A stretch of DNA of 32,868 bases from an uncultured Eubacteriales bacterium (GCA_900315585.1 OMZP01000040.1:1-32868), one strand, 5' to 3'. Counted from the stretch's first letter, positions 8,203 to 18,251 are shown. Program-made: numbers and translations. Notes: generated by a model from the sequence alone, not told the origin.

Positions 8203-9039
8203 ATGGCAATTCGAGTGTACAAGCCGACTTCGCCCGCGCGGCGCTTCATGTCGGTTCTGACCTTTGAAGAGGTCACCAAGAAGACGCCCGAGCGTTCTCT
8301 GGTCACCGACCTGCGCCATCGCGCCGGCCGCAACAACCAGGGCAAGATCACCGTTCGCCACCAGGGCGGCGGCGCGCGTCGCAAGTATCGCATCATCGAC
8401 TTCAAGCGCCAGAAGGACGGCATCCCCGCCACCGTGAAGGCGATTGAGTACGATCCCAACCGCACCTGCTTCATCGCCCTGCTGGTCTACGCCGACGGCG
8501 AGAAGCGGTACATCCTGGCGCCCCTGGGCCTGAAGGTGGGCGACACCGTGATGAGCGGCCCCACCGCCGACATCAAGCCCGGCAACTGCCTGCCCATCGC
8601 CAACATCCCGCTGGGCACCCTGGTGCACAACATCGAGATCAAGGTCGGCCGCGGCGGCCAGATGGTCCGCTCCGCCGGCACCGCCGCCCAGGTCATGGCG
8701 AAGGAGGGCGATTACGCCCAGATCCGCCTGCCCTCCGGCGAGGTTCGCAAGGTGAGCATGACCGCCCGCGCCACCGTGGGCCAGGTCGGCAACACCGATC
8801 ACAGCAACGTGCGCATCGGCAAGGCCGGTCGCAAGCGTCACATGGGCGTTCGTCCCACCGTCCGCGGCGTGGTCATGAACCCCTGCGACCATCCCCACGG
8901 CGGCGGCGAAGGCCGTTCCCCGGTGGGCATGCCCGCCCCGATGTCTCCGTGGGGCAAGAAGACGCAGGGCGTCAAGACCCGCAAGCATCGCAAGTATTCG
9001 GACAAGCTGATCATCAGCCGTCCCAAGAAGAACAAGTAA
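8203..9039 (+). CDS. rplB: 50S ribosomal protein L2
   Basis: 278 residues, the standard length. It starts [15 protein letters not shown] and holds the conserved [12 protein letters not shown] segment, whose His residues (230 and 232 here) lie near the peptidyl transferase centre. The end [17 protein letters not shown] is typical. L2 is a primary 23S rRNA binder needed for subunit joining. ATG at 8203 with a GGGAG site upstream. The segment after GGGEGR reads [14 protein letters not shown], slightly different from the commoner APIGRKSPMSPWGK. Confidence 0.97.
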   Translation: MAIRVYKPTSPARRFMSVLTFEEVTKKTPERSLVTDLRHRAGRNNQGKITVRHQGGGARRKYRIIDFKRQKDGIPATVKAIEYDPNRTCFIALLVYADGEKRYILAPLGLKVGDTVMSGPTADIKPGNCLPIANIPLGTLVHNIEIKVGRGGQMVRSAGTAAQVMAKEGDYAQIRLPSGEVRKVSMTARATVGQVGNTDHSNVRIGKAGRKRHMGVRPTVRGVVMNPCDHPHGGGEGRSPVGMPAPMSPWGKKTQGVKTRKHRKYSDKLIISRPKKNK

Positions 9040-9061
9040 GGCCTGAAAGGAGGCAAACCAA

Positions 9062-9340
9062 ATGAGCAGATCTGTTAAAAAGGGTCCTTTCATTCAGCCC
9101 GCGCTGCTCAAGCGCGTGCAGGAAATGAACGCCAGCGGCGACAAGAAGGTTCTGAAGACCTGGTCCCGCTCCTCCACGATCTTCCCGGATTTCATCGGGC
9201 ACACGGTTGCCGTCCATGACGGCCGCAAGCATGTTCCGGTCTATGTAACCGAGGATATGGTCGGACACAAGTTCGGCGAATTCGCCCCCACCCGTACCTT
9301 CAGGGGACACGCCGGTGAAAAAGCGTCAACCCGCAAGTAA
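9062..9340 (+). CDS. rpsS: 30S ribosomal protein S19
   Basis: 92 residues beginning [11 protein letters not shown], with the typical [22 protein letters not shown] core and a C-terminal [13 protein letters not shown]19 binds the 30S head with S13 and contacts the A-site finger bridge. A perfect AAGGAGG lies eight bases before the ATG. It is 22 bp from rplB and 20 bp from rplV. Confidence 0.97.
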   Translation: MSRSVKKGPFIQPALLKRVQEMNASGDKKVLKTWSRSSTIFPDFIGHTVAVHDGRKHVPVYVTEDMVGHKFGEFAPTRTFRGHAGEKASTRK

Positions 9341-9360
9341 CGGAAGGAGAGTAGAAAGAT

Positions 9361-9741
9361 ATGGCAACTCGTGTTAAAGAGAAGGCCGCGGCGCGCCAGG
9401 CCAATGCCGACAAGCGCCCGCGCGCGACTGCCAAGTACGTCCGCGTTGCTCCCCGCAAGGCGAAGATCGTTGTGGATCTGATCCGCGGCAAGCAGGTTGA
9501 CGATGCGCTGGCAATCCTCATGTATACGCCCAAGAGCGCCGCGCCGGTGGTTGAAAAGCTGCTGAACAGCGCCATCGCCAACGCCGAGTGCAAGGAGCTG
9601 GACCGCTCCAGCCTGTACGTGGCGGAAGTTTACGCCAACCAGGGCCCGACCCTGAAGCGTTACTGGGCGCGTTCCCACGGTCGTGCCGATATGATCAAGA
9701 AGCACACCAGCCACATCACGATCGTGCTCGACCAGAAGTGA
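9361..9741 (+). CDS. rplV: 50S ribosomal protein L22
   Basis: 126 residues. It has a short Ala/Lys-rich N-terminal extension of about 20 residues before the conserved [22 protein letters not shown]. The beta-hairpin that reaches into the exit tunnel and shapes macrolide binding corresponds to the [18 protein letters not shown] region. The ATG at 9361 follows GGAAGGAGAG. Ordinary operon member, 13 bp before rpsC. Confidence 0.97.
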   Translation: MATRVKEKAAARQANADKRPRATAKYVRVAPRKAKIVVDLIRGKQVDDALAILMYTPKSAAPVVEKLLNSAIANAECKELDRSSLYVAEVYANQGPTLKRYWARSHGRADMIKKHTSHITIVLDQK

Positions 9742-9754
9742 GGGAGGATATAAA

Positions 9755-10537
9755 ATGGGACAGAAAGTTAATCCCCACGGCGCCCGCGTTGGTGTCATCC
9801 TGGACTGGAGCACCAAGTGGTACGCAGGGAAAAAGGATTTTTCCAACAACCTGATCGAAGACTACAACCTTCGCAAGCTGTTGAAGGACAAGCTGAACAC
9901 CGCCGGCATTTCCCGCATTGACATCCAGCGCGCCGGCACCAAGCTGCATGTGTCCGTGTACACCGCCAAGCCCGGCATCGTGATCGGCAAGGGCGGCGCC
10001 GGCGTCGAGGCTCTGAAGAAGGAGCTGGAGACCTACACCGGCCGCCAGGTGGCCCTGGACATCATGGAGATCAAGAACCCCGACTGCGACGCTCAGCTCG
10101 TGGCCGAGAACATCGCCCAGCAGCTGGAGAAGCGCATCTCCTTCCGCCGCGCGATGAAGCAGTCCATCGCCCGTTCCATGAAGGCCGGCGCGAAGGGCAT
10201 CAAGACCACCGTTTCCGGCCGTCTGGGCGGCGCCGACATCGCCCGCTCCGAGGGCTATCACGAGGGCTCCATCCCGCTGCAGACCCTGCGCGCCAACATC
10301 GACTATGGCTTCTGCGAGGCCAAGACGACCTACGGCCGCATCGGCGTCAAGGTGTGGATCTACAAGGGCCAGGTCCTGCCGCAGAACGGCAAGAAGGTTC
10401 TCACCGGTTACACCGACATCAAGAGCCCCTTCGCCGGTCGCGGTGACCGCAGAAGGAACGACAGAAACGACCGCGGCCCGCGCGGTGAGCGTCGGGAGCG
10501 CGGCGAGCGCACTGAGCGTAAGGAAGGAGGCAACTAA
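9755..10537 (+). CDS. rpsC: 30S ribosomal protein S3
   Basis: 260 residues. The start [13 protein letters not shown], the KH domain with its [10 protein letters not shown] loop (GKGG at 78-81), and the C-terminal domain including [13 protein letters not shown] are all present. S3 forms part of the mRNA entry tunnel and its helicase activity. The last 33 residues (228-260) are an Arg/Asp/Glu/Gly-rich low-complexity tail, longer than in B. subtilis S3. The rplP ribosome binding site lies inside the final codons. Confidence 0.97.
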   Translation: MGQKVNPHGARVGVILDWSTKWYAGKKDFSNNLIEDYNLRKLLKDKLNTAGISRIDIQRAGTKLHVSVYTAKPGIVIGKGGAGVEALKKELETYTGRQVALDIMEIKNPDCDAQLVAENIAQQLEKRISFRRAMKQSIARSMKAGAKGIKTTVSGRLGGADIARSEGYHEGSIPLQTLRANIDYGFCEAKTTYGRIGVKVWIYKGQVLPQNGKKVLTGYTDIKSPFAGRGDRRRNDRNDRGPRGERRERGERTERKEGGN

Positions 10538-10540
10538 GCT

Positions 10541-10993
10541 ATGCTGATGCCTAAGAGAGTCAAGCACCGCAAGCAGCAGCGCGGTCGCATGAAGGGCAAG
10601 GCCCAGCGCGGCAATTTCCTCGCTTACGGCGACTACGGTCTCGTAGCGACCCAGCCCGGCTGGGTGACCTCCAACCAGATTGAGGCTGCCCGTCAGGCCA
10701 TGACCCGCCGCACCAAGCGTGGCGGCCAGGTCTGGATCAAGATTTTCCCCGACAAGCCCATTACCGCCAAGCCCGCTGAGACCCGAATGGGTTCCGGCAA
10801 GGGCGCTCCGGAGTACTGGGTGAGCGTCATCAAGCCCGGCCGTGTGCTGTTCGAGATGGGCGGCATTCCGGAGGAGCTGGCTCGCGAGGCCCTGCGCCTG
10901 GCGGCCCACAAGCTTCCGATCACCACCAAGTTCATCAAGCGCGAGGCGGTCAAGGAAGAAGCCAATACTGAGATGGGTGGTGAAGAGCAGTGA
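10541..10993 (+). CDS. rplP: 50S ribosomal protein L16
   Basis: 150 residues. The start [19 protein letters not shown] is typical, so the first ATG (10541) was kept over the one two codons later. The [28 protein letters not shown] core that binds near the A-site tRNA elbow is intact. The C-terminal ten or so residues are an acidic extension. It overlaps the GTG start of rpmC by 4 nt (GTGA). Confidence 0.97.
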   Translation: MLMPKRVKHRKQQRGRMKGKAQRGNFLAYGDYGLVATQPGWVTSNQIEAARQAMTRRTKRGGQVWIKIFPDKPITAKPAETRMGSGKGAPEYWVSVIKPGRVLFEMGGIPEELAREALRLAAHKLPITTKFIKREAVKEEANTEMGGEEQ

Positions 10994-11202
10994 AAACCAA
11001 GGACGAACTGAAGGCCCTGGAGGCCAAGACCATGGCCGAGCTCGACACCGATCTGAAGGACAAGAAGAGCGAGCTGTTCAACCTGCGCTTCCAGCTGGCG
11101 ACCGGTCAGCTGCAGAACACCGCGGCCATCCGCGACTGCAAGAAGAGCATCGCGCGGGTCAAGACCGTCATCCGTCAGCGCGAGCTGGCCGGTAAGGCGT
11201 AA
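10990..11202 (+). CDS. rpmC: 50S ribosomal protein L29
   Basis: 70 residues with the two-helix hairpin of L29: [17 protein letters not shown], then the conserved [19 protein letters not shown], then [12 protein letters not shown]. It contacts L23 near the tunnel exit. GTG start overlapping the rplP stop, so translation is probably coupled. The next gene follows after 21 bp. Confidence 0.96.
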   Translation: MKTKDELKALEAKTMAELDTDLKDKKSELFNLRFQLATGQLQNTAAIRDCKKSIARVKTVIRQRELAGKA

Positions 11203-11223
11203 CGCGAAAGGAGGCAACTGAAA

Positions 11224-11484
11224 ATGGCTGAAGTAAGAGGCATGCGCAAGACTCGTATCGGCGTGGTTGTTTCCGATAAGATGGACAAGACCATCGTCGT
11301 CGCGATTCGCACCCGCGTCAAGCATCCGCTGTACGGCAAGATCATGAACCGTACCAGCAAGATCAAGGCCCATGACGAAGAGAACCAGTGCGGCATCGGC
11401 GATACCGTGAAGATCATGGAGACCCGCCCGCTGTCCAAGGAAAAGCACTGGCGTCTGGTAGAAATCATCGAAAAGGCGAAGTAA
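11224..11484 (+). CDS. rpsQ: 30S ribosomal protein S17
   Basis: 86 residues, an OB-fold protein that binds 16S rRNA helix 11 early in assembly. It shows the family segments [38 protein letters not shown] and [23 protein letters not shown] start with GAAAGGAGG eight bases upstream. Confidence 0.97.
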   Translation: MAEVRGMRKTRIGVVVSDKMDKTIVVAIRTRVKHPLYGKIMNRTSKIKAHDEENQCGIGDTVKIMETRPLSKEKHWRLVEIIEKAK

Positions 11485-11516
11485 GCCGATAACCCAAGCA
11501 AAGGAGGAAGAAAACT

Positions 11517-11885
11517 ATGATTCAGCCTCAAACTCGTTTGAAGGTAGCCGATAATTCCGGCGCTAAGGAAATCATGTGCTTCCGCGTGCTGGGCGGCTCT
11601 TTCCGCCGCACCGGCAGCGTAGGCGACGTGATCGTGGCCTCCGTGAAGTCCGCCACTCCCGGCGGCACGGTGAAGAAGGGCGAGGTCGTGAAGGCCGTTA
11701 TCGTCCGCACGCGCAAGCAGTATCGTCGTCCCGACGGCACCTATATCCGCTTTGACGACAATGCCGCTGTCATCATCAACGAACAGAAGCAGCCCAGGGG
11801 CACCCGCATCTTTGGGCCCGTGGCTCGCGAGCTCCGCGAAAAGGATTATATGAAGATCGTTTCGCTGGCGCCCGAAGTGCTTTAA
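11517..11885 (+). CDS. rplN: 50S ribosomal protein L14
   Basis: 122 residues, exactly the bacterial length. The start [18 protein letters not shown] and the end [25 protein letters not shown] are family signatures. L14 sits at the subunit interface and is the docking site for RsfS. AAGGAGG lies upstream. In E. coli this is the first gene of spc; here it continues from rpsQ with only 32 bp and no promoter seen. Confidence 0.97.
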   Translation: MIQPQTRLKVADNSGAKEIMCFRVLGGSFRRTGSVGDVIVASVKSATPGGTVKKGEVVKAVIVRTRKQYRRPDGTYIRFDDNAAVIINEQKQPRGTRIFGPVARELREKDYMKIVSLAPEVL

Positions 11886-11898
11886 TGGAGGTGCAACC

Positions 11899-12249
11899 AT
11901 GGCAGTTAAGCTCAAAGTGAAGGTCGGCGATACCGTCAAGGTTATCGCGGGCACCGACAAGAACAAGAAGGACAACACTGGCAAGGTTCAGAAGGTCTTT
12001 CCGGAGACGGGCCGCATCATCGTCGAAGGCATCAACATGGTGAAAAAGCACCAGAAGCCCCGCGGACAGGGCATGCCCGGCGGCATCATCGAAAAGGAAG
12101 CGCCCATCGACGCCTCCAACGTGATGGTGATCTGCCCCAAGTGCGGCAAGCCCACCCGTATCGGCCATGTGTTTATCGAAGGCGAGGGCAAGCAGTCCCG
12201 CCGCAAGCGCCGCGTGTGCAAGCAGTGCAAAGCGGTGTTTGACAACTGA
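11899..12249 (+). CDS. rplX: 50S ribosomal protein L24, zinc-ribbon form
   Basis: 116 residues. The KOW motif near the N-terminus (VKVIAGTDKNKKDNTGKV) and GINMVKKHQKP identify L24, an assembly initiator of 23S rRNA. The C-terminal part carries four cysteines as CPKC (79, 82) and CKQC (107, 110), forming a probable zinc ribbon that is absent from B. subtilis L24 but seen in other lineages. ATG start after ATGGAGGTG. Confidence 0.97.
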   Translation: MAVKLKVKVGDTVKVIAGTDKNKKDNTGKVQKVFPETGRIIVEGINMVKKHQKPRGQGMPGGIIEKEAPIDASNVMVICPKCGKPTRIGHVFIEGEGKQSRRKRRVCKQCKAVFDN

Positions 12250-12270
12250 TGTTAAGGGAGGATTAGCACA

Positions 12271-12810
12271 GTGGCTAGATTAAAGGATAAGTACCGCGCG
12301 GAAGTGGCTCCGGCGCTGAAGCAGCGTTTCGAGTACAAGAACGTGATGGAGATTCCGCGCCTGGAGAAGATCGTTATCAACATGGGCCTGGGCGATTGCA
12401 AGGACAACGCCAAGGCGCTGGAGCAGGCCGTGGAGGAACTGACCACCATCGCCGGCCAGAAGCCCCTGGTGACCAAGGCGAAGAAGAGCATCGCGAACTT
12501 CAAGCTGCGCGCCGGCATGAACGTTGGCGCGAAGGTGACCCTGCGCGGCGACCGCATGTATGAGTTCGCGGACAAGCTGGTCAGCATCGTGCTGCCCCGC
12601 GTGCGCGACTTCCGCGGCGTTTCCACGAAGGCGTTCGACGGACGCGGCAACTACAGCCTGGGCGTTCGCGAGCAGCTGATTTTCCCCGAAATCGAATACG
12701 ACAAGGTTGAAAAGATTCGCGGCATGGAGATGATCTTCGTCACCACCGCCAAGACCGACGAGGAAGCCAAGGAACTGCTCCGCCTTCTGGGCATGCCGTT
12801 CCAGGCCTGA
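12271..12810 (+). CDS. rplE: 50S ribosomal protein L5
   Basis: 179 residues, the standard length, with IVINMGLGD near residue 35 and the closing [24 protein letters not shown] region. L5 binds 5S rRNA in the central protuberance. GTG start with AAGGGAGGA upstream; the GTG codon is consistent with the conserved MARLKDKY opening. Confidence 0.97.
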   Translation: MARLKDKYRAEVAPALKQRFEYKNVMEIPRLEKIVINMGLGDCKDNAKALEQAVEELTTIAGQKPLVTKAKKSIANFKLRAGMNVGAKVTLRGDRMYEFADKLVSIVLPRVRDFRGVSTKAFDGRGNYSLGVREQLIFPEIEYDKVEKIRGMEMIFVTTAKTDEEAKELLRLLGMPFQA

Positions 12811-12829
12811 TTGAAGGAGGAAATTCATC

Positions 12830-13015
12830 GTGGCTAAGACAAGCATGAAGGTGAAGCAGGCGCGGCCCGCCAAGTTCTCGACCCGCGCCTATACCCGCTG
12901 CCGCATCTGCGGCCGCCCGCATTCCGTGCTTCGCAAGTACGGCGTGTGCCGCATCTGCTTCCGCGAACTGGCCTACGCGGGCCAGATTCCGGGGGTTCGC
13001 AAGGCCAGCTGGTAA
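12830..13015 (+). CDS. rpsZ: 30S ribosomal protein S14, short zinc type
   Basis: 61 residues, the short zinc-binding form typical of Firmicutes, with CRIC (24, 27) and CRIC (40, 43) and the ending [12 protein letters not shown]. It binds 16S rRNA in the 30S head. GTG start eight or so bases after AAGGAGG. The sigma of the family is clear even though the frame is short. Confidence 0.97.
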   Translation: MAKTSMKVKQARPAKFSTRAYTRCRICGRPHSVLRKYGVCRICFRELAYAGQIPGVRKASW

Positions 13016-13041
13016 TCCGGCAGTAATTAGGAGGTAACGAA

Positions 13042-13443
13042 ATGGCTGTTATTAATGATCCCATCGCGGATATGCTCACCAGAATCCGCAATGGCCTGAT
13101 TGCCAGACACGACAGCGTAACGATGCCCGCTTCCAACATGAAGAAGGCCATCGCGAAGATTCTGCTGGACGAAGGCTACATCAAGTCTGTTGACTATATC
13201 GACGACGGCATCCAGGGCCAGATCAAGGTCACCCTGAAGTATGTTCAGGGCAAGGAGTCCGTCATCAAGGGCCTCAAGCGCATTTCCAAGCCTGGACTGC
13301 GCGTTTACGCCAGGAACGACGAGATCCCGAAGGTCCTGGGCGGCCTGGGTATCGCCATCGTTTCCACGTCCAAGGGCGTGATGACCGACAAGGAAGCCCG
13401 CAACGCGGGTGTCGGCGGCGAAGTTCTGGCCTATATCTGGTAA
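13042..13443 (+). CDS. rpsH: 30S ribosomal protein S8
   Basis: 133 residues with [13 protein letters not shown] at the start and [26 protein letters not shown] at the end. S8 binds the central domain of 16S rRNA; in E. coli it also represses the spc operon through the rplE mRNA, but no such site was identified here. ATG start following TTAGGAGG. Confidence 0.97.
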   Translation: MAVINDPIADMLTRIRNGLIARHDSVTMPASNMKKAIAKILLDEGYIKSVDYIDDGIQGQIKVTLKYVQGKESVIKGLKRISKPGLRVYARNDEIPKVLGGLGIAIVSTSKGVMTDKEARNAGVGGEVLAYIW

Positions 13444-13464
13444 TGAAGTTGGAGGTGCACTAGA

Positions 13465-14013
13465 ATGAGTCGAATCGGTAGACTTCCGATTCAGGTTCCC
13501 GCCGGCGTGACCGTGACCATCGCGGACGACAACACCGTGACCGTCAAGGGCCCCAAGGGTGAACTGAGTCAGAAGGTAAACAAGGATATCAAGGTCGAAC
13601 AGGTCGGCACCGAAGTGCTCGTGAGCCGTCCGTCCGACAGCAAGCCCCACCGCTCGATGCATGGTTTGTACCGGTCCCTGATCAACAACATGGTTGTCGG
13701 AGTTACCCAGGGATTCGAGAAGAAGCTGCACATCGAAGGCGTCGGCTGGCGTGTTGCCGAGTGGAACAAGAACCAGCTGACCATCAACGTGGGCTATTCT
13801 CACCCCGTGATCGTCGACGCTCCCGCGGGCATCGAGTTCGACGTTGACAAGAGCAACGTGAACTTCTCCGTGAAGGGCATTGACAAGCAGCTGGTCGGCG
13901 CCATCGCCGCAGACATCCGCGCCATCCGCAAGCCGGAGCCGTACCACGGCAAGGGCATTCGCTATGAGGGCGAGTATGTCCGTCACAAGGAAGGCAAAGC
14001 CGGTAAGAAGTAA
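13465..14013 (+). CDS. rplF: 50S ribosomal protein L6
   Basis: 182 residues with the two-repeat L6 fold. It begins [15 protein letters not shown] and has the conserved C-terminal [28 protein letters not shown]6 lies near the sarcin-ricin loop and factor-binding region. GGAGGTG precedes the ATG. Confidence 0.97.
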   Translation: MSRIGRLPIQVPAGVTVTIADDNTVTVKGPKGELSQKVNKDIKVEQVGTEVLVSRPSDSKPHRSMHGLYRSLINNMVVGVTQGFEKKLHIEGVGWRVAEWNKNQLTINVGYSHPVIVDAPAGIEFDVDKSNVNFSVKGIDKQLVGAIAADIRAIRKPEPYHGKGIRYEGEYVRHKEGKAGKK

Positions 14014-14031
14014 AGAGGGAGGGAACCGCAA

Positions 14032-14400
14032 ATGTTTAAGAAGCGTGATCGCAACGAGGTTCGCAAGATCCGTCATGAGCGCGTACGCAAAAAGATCAGC
14101 GGGACGCCCGATCGTCCCCGGCTGTGCGTATTCCGCAGCAACAAGCACATCTACGCTCAGGTCATTGACGACGTAGCCGGAAACACCCTGGCCGCTGCCA
14201 GCACGGTGGAGAAGGAGATCGCCGCCCAGCTGGCCGAGTGCGACAAGAAGGGCGAGGCCAAGATCGTCGGCAAGATCGTCGCAGAGCGCGCCCTGAAGGC
14301 CGGGATCAAGGAAGTTGTCTTTGACCGCGGCGGCTATATCTACACCGGTCGCGTGGCCGAGCTTGCAGCTGGCGCTCGCGAAGGCGGTCTGGACTTCTAA
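14032..14400 (+). CDS. rplR: 50S ribosomal protein L18
   Basis: 122 residues. A basic N-terminus is followed by [20 protein letters not shown] and the C-terminal [27 protein letters not shown]18 binds 5S rRNA together with L5. Start ATG encodes [21 protein letters not shown], with GAGGGAGGG upstream. Only 9 bp separate it from rpsE. Confidence 0.97.
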   Translation: MFKKRDRNEVRKIRHERVRKKISGTPDRPRLCVFRSNKHIYAQVIDDVAGNTLAAASTVEKEIAAQLAECDKKGEAKIVGKIVAERALKAGIKEVVFDRGGYIYTGRVAELAAGAREGGLDF

Positions 14401-14409
14401 TAGGAGGGT

Positions 14410-14922
14410 ATGAACGCAATGCAGCGCAGAGAAGAAGATAACAGATATTTGGAAAAGCTGGTTGCCGTCAATCGCGTTTCCAAGACCGTCAAGGGCGGCC
14501 GCAACATGCGGTTTTCCGCGCTGATGGTTGTGGGCGACACCGAGAACCCCGGCACCGTTGGCTGCGGCATGGGCAAGGCGGTTGAAATTCCGGAAGCCAT
14601 CCGCAAGGGCCTTGAGGACGCGAAGAAGTCCATGATCACCATCCCGCTGAACGGCACGACCATTCCCCACGAGGTGGTGGGCGTGTTCGGCACCGGCAAG
14701 GTGAAGATGCTTCCCGCTCCCGAAGGTACCGGCGTCATCGCCGGCGGCCCGGTCCGCGCCGTCCTGGAGGCCGCTGGCATCAAGGACATCGTGACCAAGA
14801 GCATCGGCAGCAACAACAAGATCAACATGGTTCGCGCCACCCTGGCAGGACTCAAGCAGCTTCGCAGCGCCGAACAGGTTGCGGCGATGCGCGGCAAGAC
14901 CGTCGAAGAGCTGCTCGGTTAA
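14410..14922 (+). CDS. rpsE: 30S ribosomal protein S5
   Basis: 170 residues. The double-stranded RNA-binding-like N-terminal domain carries [19 protein letters not shown], and TTIPHEVVG and [16 protein letters not shown] are family signatures. S5 is important for decoding accuracy and sits at the mRNA entry site. Two in-frame ATGs exist: 14410 is two bases from AGGAGG and 14419 is eleven bases away, so neither spacing is ideal and the exact start is uncertain by three codons. Confidence 0.96.
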   Translation: MNAMQRREEDNRYLEKLVAVNRVSKTVKGGRNMRFSALMVVGDTENPGTVGCGMGKAVEIPEAIRKGLEDAKKSMITIPLNGTTIPHEVVGVFGTGKVKMLPAPEGTGVIAGGPVRAVLEAAGIKDIVTKSIGSNNKINMVRATLAGLKQLRSAEQVAAMRGKTVEELLG

Positions 14923-14936
14923 GGGGGTAACACGAT

Positions 14937-15119
14937 ATGAAGCTTAAGATTACGCAGACCAAGTCCACCATCGCTTGCCTGAAGGACCAGATCGCCACCA
15001 TCAAGGCGCTGGGCCTGCATCACATCGGCCACACCGTCGTGAAGGAAGACAATCCCGCCATCCGCGGCATGATCTTCAAGGTGAAGCACATGGTCAAGGT
15101 CGAAGAAGTTGAAGAGTAA
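14937..15119 (+). CDS. rpmD: 50S ribosomal protein L30
   Basis: 60 residues, the bacterial length, with [17 protein letters not shown] and [22 protein letters not shown]. It binds 23S rRNA near the 5S region. ATG start after AAGGGGGTAA. The acidic tail VEEVEE overlaps nothing; the rplO site AAGGAGG begins at the stop codon. Confidence 0.96.
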   Translation: MKLKITQTKSTIACLKDQIATIKALGLHHIGHTVVKEDNPAIRGMIFKVKHMVKVEEVEE

Positions 15120-15134
15120 GGAGGCCTGGACAAC

Positions 15135-15575
15135 ATGAAACTTCATGATCTCAAACCCGCCGTGGGCGCTACCACGGCCCCGAAGCGCCTCGGGCGCGGC
15201 ACGGGTTCCGGTCTGGGCAAGACCTCCGGTAAAGGTCACAAGGGCGCGAAGGCCCGCTCCGGCGGCGGCAAGCGGCCCGGCTTCGAGGGCGGCCAGATGC
15301 CTCTGACCATGCGCCTGCCGAAGCGTGGCTTCACCAACAAGTGGCGCGTGGAATACGCGACCGTGAACGTCGAGCGCCTCAACATCTTTGAGGACGGCGA
15401 GGTCGTGAGCCCCGTCGAGCTGATCCAGGCCGGCATCCTGAAGAACGTTCAGGACGGCGTGAAGATCCTCGGCAACGGCGAGATCACCAAAAAGCTGACC
15501 GTGCAGGCGAACAAGTTCACCGCCACGGCCAAGGAAAAGATCGAGGCGGCAGGCGGGAAAGTCGAGGTGTTCTGA
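15135..15575 (+). CDS. rplO: 50S ribosomal protein L15
   Basis: 146 residues. The Gly/Arg/Lys-rich N-terminal extension ([20 protein letters not shown], then [15 protein letters not shown]) and the globular C-terminal part ending AAGGKVEVF are typical. L15 acts in late 50S assembly. Its stop codon lies one base before the secY start, so the two are translated in close succession. Confidence 0.97.
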   Translation: MKLHDLKPAVGATTAPKRLGRGTGSGLGKTSGKGHKGAKARSGGGKRPGFEGGQMPLTMRLPKRGFTNKWRVEYATVNVERLNIFEDGEVVSPVELIQAGILKNVQDGVKILGNGEITKKLTVQANKFTATAKEKIEAAGGKVEVF

Positions 15576-15576
15576 T

Positions 15577-16836
15577 ATGCTTGAGACATTGAAGAACGCT
15601 TGGAAGATCGCCGATCTTCGCAAGAAGATCCTGTACACTCTGGGCATGCTGCTGATCTACCGGCTGCTGTGCTACGTGCCCACCCCGGGCGTCAACACCA
15701 GCCTGATCGCTTCCGCCCTGGAGCGGTACTCCCTGCTGGGCTTCATCAACTCGATGACCGGCTCGGATCTTTCCAACTACACCATCATGGCCATGGGCAT
15801 CACCCCGTACATCAATGCCAGCATTATCATGCAGCTGCTGTGCGTGGCGATCCCGAAGCTGGAGGAGATGCAGAAGGAAGGCGAGGAAGGCCGCAAGAAG
15901 ATCGCCCAGATCACCCGCTACGTCACCGTGGGCCTGGGCTTCATCCAGGCCATCGCGCTGACCATCGGCCTCCACGCCAACGCCACCAACGGCTTCCTGG
16001 GCCTGATCACCATCGGCTTATGCCTGGCGGCGGGCACCGCAATCGCCATGTGGATGGGCGAGCGCATTACGGAGAACGGCATCGGCAACGGCGTCAGCCT
16101 GCTGATCTTCGCCGGCATCATCTCCAACCTGGCGCGCAGCGTTGGCACCAACATCGTCAACATCTTCTCCCATCCGGAAGCCGTCAGCATCCCCGCTGTC
16201 ATCGCTTCCCTGGTGGTGTTCATCATCCTGGTCGTGGGCATCGTGCTGGTCGACCTGGCAGAGCGCCGCATCCGCATCCAGTATGCCAAGCGCATGGTGG
16301 GCCGCAGGATGTACGGCGGTCAGAGCACGCACATCCCGCTGAAGCTGAACGCTTCCGGCGTGCTGCCCCTGATCTTTGCCAACGCCATCATGCAGTTCCC
16401 GGCCACCATCCTGGCGTTCTTCCCGAACTCCGCGGCGAACGCCTGGTGGACGGCGCACGTCTCCTCGACGCACGCGCTGTATCAGATCATCTTCGCGCTG
16501 ATGATCTTCGGCTTCACCTTCTTCTATTCTGAGATTTCCTTCAATCCCGTTGAGATTGCCAAGAACATCCAGAATAACGGCGGCATGATCCCCGGCATTC
16601 GCCAGGGCAAGCCCACCAGCGACTACATCAAGAAGATCACCCGCCGCATCACCATGTTCGGCGCGATCTACCTGGCGGTCCTGGCCGTGATCCCGATGAT
16701 CATTTACGCGGCTGCCGGCGTCAGCCTGCCCTTCGCGGCGAGCTCCCTGCTGATCGCGGTTTCCGTCGCCATGGAGACCATGCGCGAGCTGGAGAGCCAG
16801 ATGCTGATGCGCCACTACAAGGGATTCCTGAACTGA
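15577..16836 (+). CDS. secY: Preprotein translocase channel subunit SecY
   Basis: 419 residues, ten predicted membrane segments, forming the protein-conducting channel of the plasma membrane with SecE and SecG. The N-terminus MLETLKNAWKIADLRKKI, the plug-region motif with PTPGVNTSL, the GMGITPYINASIIMQLL-like segment (MAMGITPYINASIIMQ) and the cytoplasmic loop with RRIRIQYAKRMVGRRMYGGQ and the EIAKNIQNNGGMIPGIRQGKPT loop are all visible. The family position between rplO and adk confirms it. Almost no gap to rplO. Confidence 0.98.
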   Translation: MLETLKNAWKIADLRKKILYTLGMLLIYRLLCYVPTPGVNTSLIASALERYSLLGFINSMTGSDLSNYTIMAMGITPYINASIIMQLLCVAIPKLEEMQKEGEEGRKKIAQITRYVTVGLGFIQAIALTIGLHANATNGFLGLITIGLCLAAGTAIAMWMGERITENGIGNGVSLLIFAGIISNLARSVGTNIVNIFSHPEAVSIPAVIASLVVFIILVVGIVLVDLAERRIRIQYAKRMVGRRMYGGQSTHIPLKLNASGVLPLIFANAIMQFPATILAFFPNSAANAWWTAHVSSTHALYQIIFALMIFGFTFFYSEISFNPVEIAKNIQNNGGMIPGIRQGKPTSDYIKKITRRITMFGAIYLAVLAVIPMIIYAAAGVSLPFAASSLLIAVSVAMETMRELESQMLMRHYKGFLN

Positions 16837-16853
16837 TCCCTGGAGGAAACCAC

Positions 16854-17474
16854 ATGAAGCTGATCTTTTTGGGCCCTCCCGGAGCCGGAAAGGGCACACA
16901 GGCGGCCGGAGTGAGCGCGCACCTTGGCGTGCCGCACATCTCCACGGGCGACATGTTCCGCTCCGCCATTCAGAACCAGACCCCTACGGGTATCGAAGCC
17001 AAGAAGTATCTGGACGCGGGCGAGCTGGTTCCCGACAGCGTGACCATCGCCATGGTGCGCGAGCGCCTGAGCATGGACGACGCCAGGAACGGCTACCTGC
17101 TGGATGGTTTTCCCCGCACGGTGGACCAGGCGATTGCGCTGGATGAAATCAGCGCGCCGGACGCCGTGGTGGATATCGACGTTCCCGATGAGCGGCTCAT
17201 GAGCCGCCTCACCGGGCGTCGGATCTGCGGAAAGTGCCACGGCACCTTCCACGTCTCCAAGCTCGCGGACGAGCACACTTGCCCGATTTGCGGCGGCGAG
17301 CTCTATCAGCGCACCGACGATCACCCCGACACGATCTCCACCCGGCTGAAGGCCTATCACGCCTCCACCGAGCCGCTGATCGGTTACTACAGGGGCCTGG
17401 GCAAGCTGCGCCGGGTGAACGGAGACAGTCAACTGGAGGAGGTCTTCAAGGCCATCCTCGCAACGCTGGAGTAA
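16854..17474 (+). CDS. adk: Adenylate kinase, zinc-lid type
   Basis: 206 residues. Converts ATP + AMP to 2 ADP in the cytoplasm. The P-loop GPPGAGKGT is at residues 7-15 and LDGFPRT at 83-89. The long LID domain carries four cysteines (C125, C128, C143, C146; CGKC and CPIC), the structural zinc form found in many Gram-positive bacteria. ATG start behind CTGGAGGAAA. Three bases separate it from map, a standard secY-adk-map arrangement. Confidence 0.98.
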   Translation: MKLIFLGPPGAGKGTQAAGVSAHLGVPHISTGDMFRSAIQNQTPTGIEAKKYLDAGELVPDSVTIAMVRERLSMDDARNGYLLDGFPRTVDQAIALDEISAPDAVVDIDVPDERLMSRLTGRRICGKCHGTFHVSKLADEHTCPICGGELYQRTDDHPDTISTRLKAYHASTEPLIGYYRGLGKLRRVNGDSQLEEVFKAILATLE

Positions 17475-17477
17475 CGC

Positions 17478-18251
17478 ATGATCACAATCAAGAACGAATC
17501 ACAGATCGAGAAGATGCGCAAGGCCGGGGCACTTCTGCACGAGGTGCTGGGGCTGGTGCGCGAGGAGATCGAGCCCGGCGTCACCACGGCGCATCTGGAC
17601 CAGCTGGCTGAAAAGCTGATCCGGGAGCGGGGGGCGATCCCGTCTTCCAAGGGGTACAACGGATTCCCGTATTCCATCTGTGCTTCTGTGGACGATCAGG
17701 TGGTTCACGGCTTTCCCAACAATGAGAAGCTCCGCAAGGGGCAGCTGCTCTCCGTAGACTGCACCTGCATACTGGATGGCTGGCAGTCCGACAGCGCGTT
17801 TTCCGTGGTGGTCGGCGGCGGCAATCCCGAGGCCCAGAAACTGGTGGAGGCCACAGAGATGTGCTTCTGGCTGGGGGCCAGGCAGGCGGTGGCGGGAAAC
17901 CACCTGGGCGACATCGGCAGCGCCGTTCAGACCTATGCCGAGGCCCATGGCTATGGCGTCATCCGCGACCTGTGCGGTCACGGCATCGGAACCGAGATGC
18001 ACGAGGACCCCAACGTGCCGAACTATGGCAAGCCCAATCGCGGCCTTCGGCTGCAAAAGGGCATGACCATCACCATCGAGCCCATGATCGCCATGGGCAC
18101 CTGGAAGGTTTGGCAGCTGGACGATGGCTGGACCATCGTCACCCGGGACGGCAAGCCCTGCTCCCACTACGAGCACACGCTGCTGATCACCGACGGTGAA
18201 CCGGAGCTGCTGTCCTGGCCGGGGATGAAGGTTTCGGAGGTTTTGAAATGA
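17478..18251 (+). CDS. map: Methionine aminopeptidase type I
   Basis: 257 residues. Removes the initiator Met from nascent proteins. All five metal ligands align with the E. coli enzyme: D94, D105, H168, E201 and E232, plus the substrate-contact His78. The segment around the first ligand reads VDCTCILDGWQSDSA, with Cys residues where the family usually has VDVG; the ligands are kept, so activity is expected. No N-terminal zinc-finger extension. Its stop overlaps the next start (ATGA). Confidence 0.97.
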   Translation: MITIKNESQIEKMRKAGALLHEVLGLVREEIEPGVTTAHLDQLAEKLIRERGAIPSSKGYNGFPYSICASVDDQVVHGFPNNEKLRKGQLLSVDCTCILDGWQSDSAFSVVVGGGNPEAQKLVEATEMCFWLGARQAVAGNHLGDIGSAVQTYAEAHGYGVIRDLCGHGIGTEMHEDPNVPNYGKPNRGLRLQKGMTITIEPMIAMGTWKVWQLDDGWTIVTRDGKPCSHYEHTLLITDGEPELLSWPGMKVSEVLK

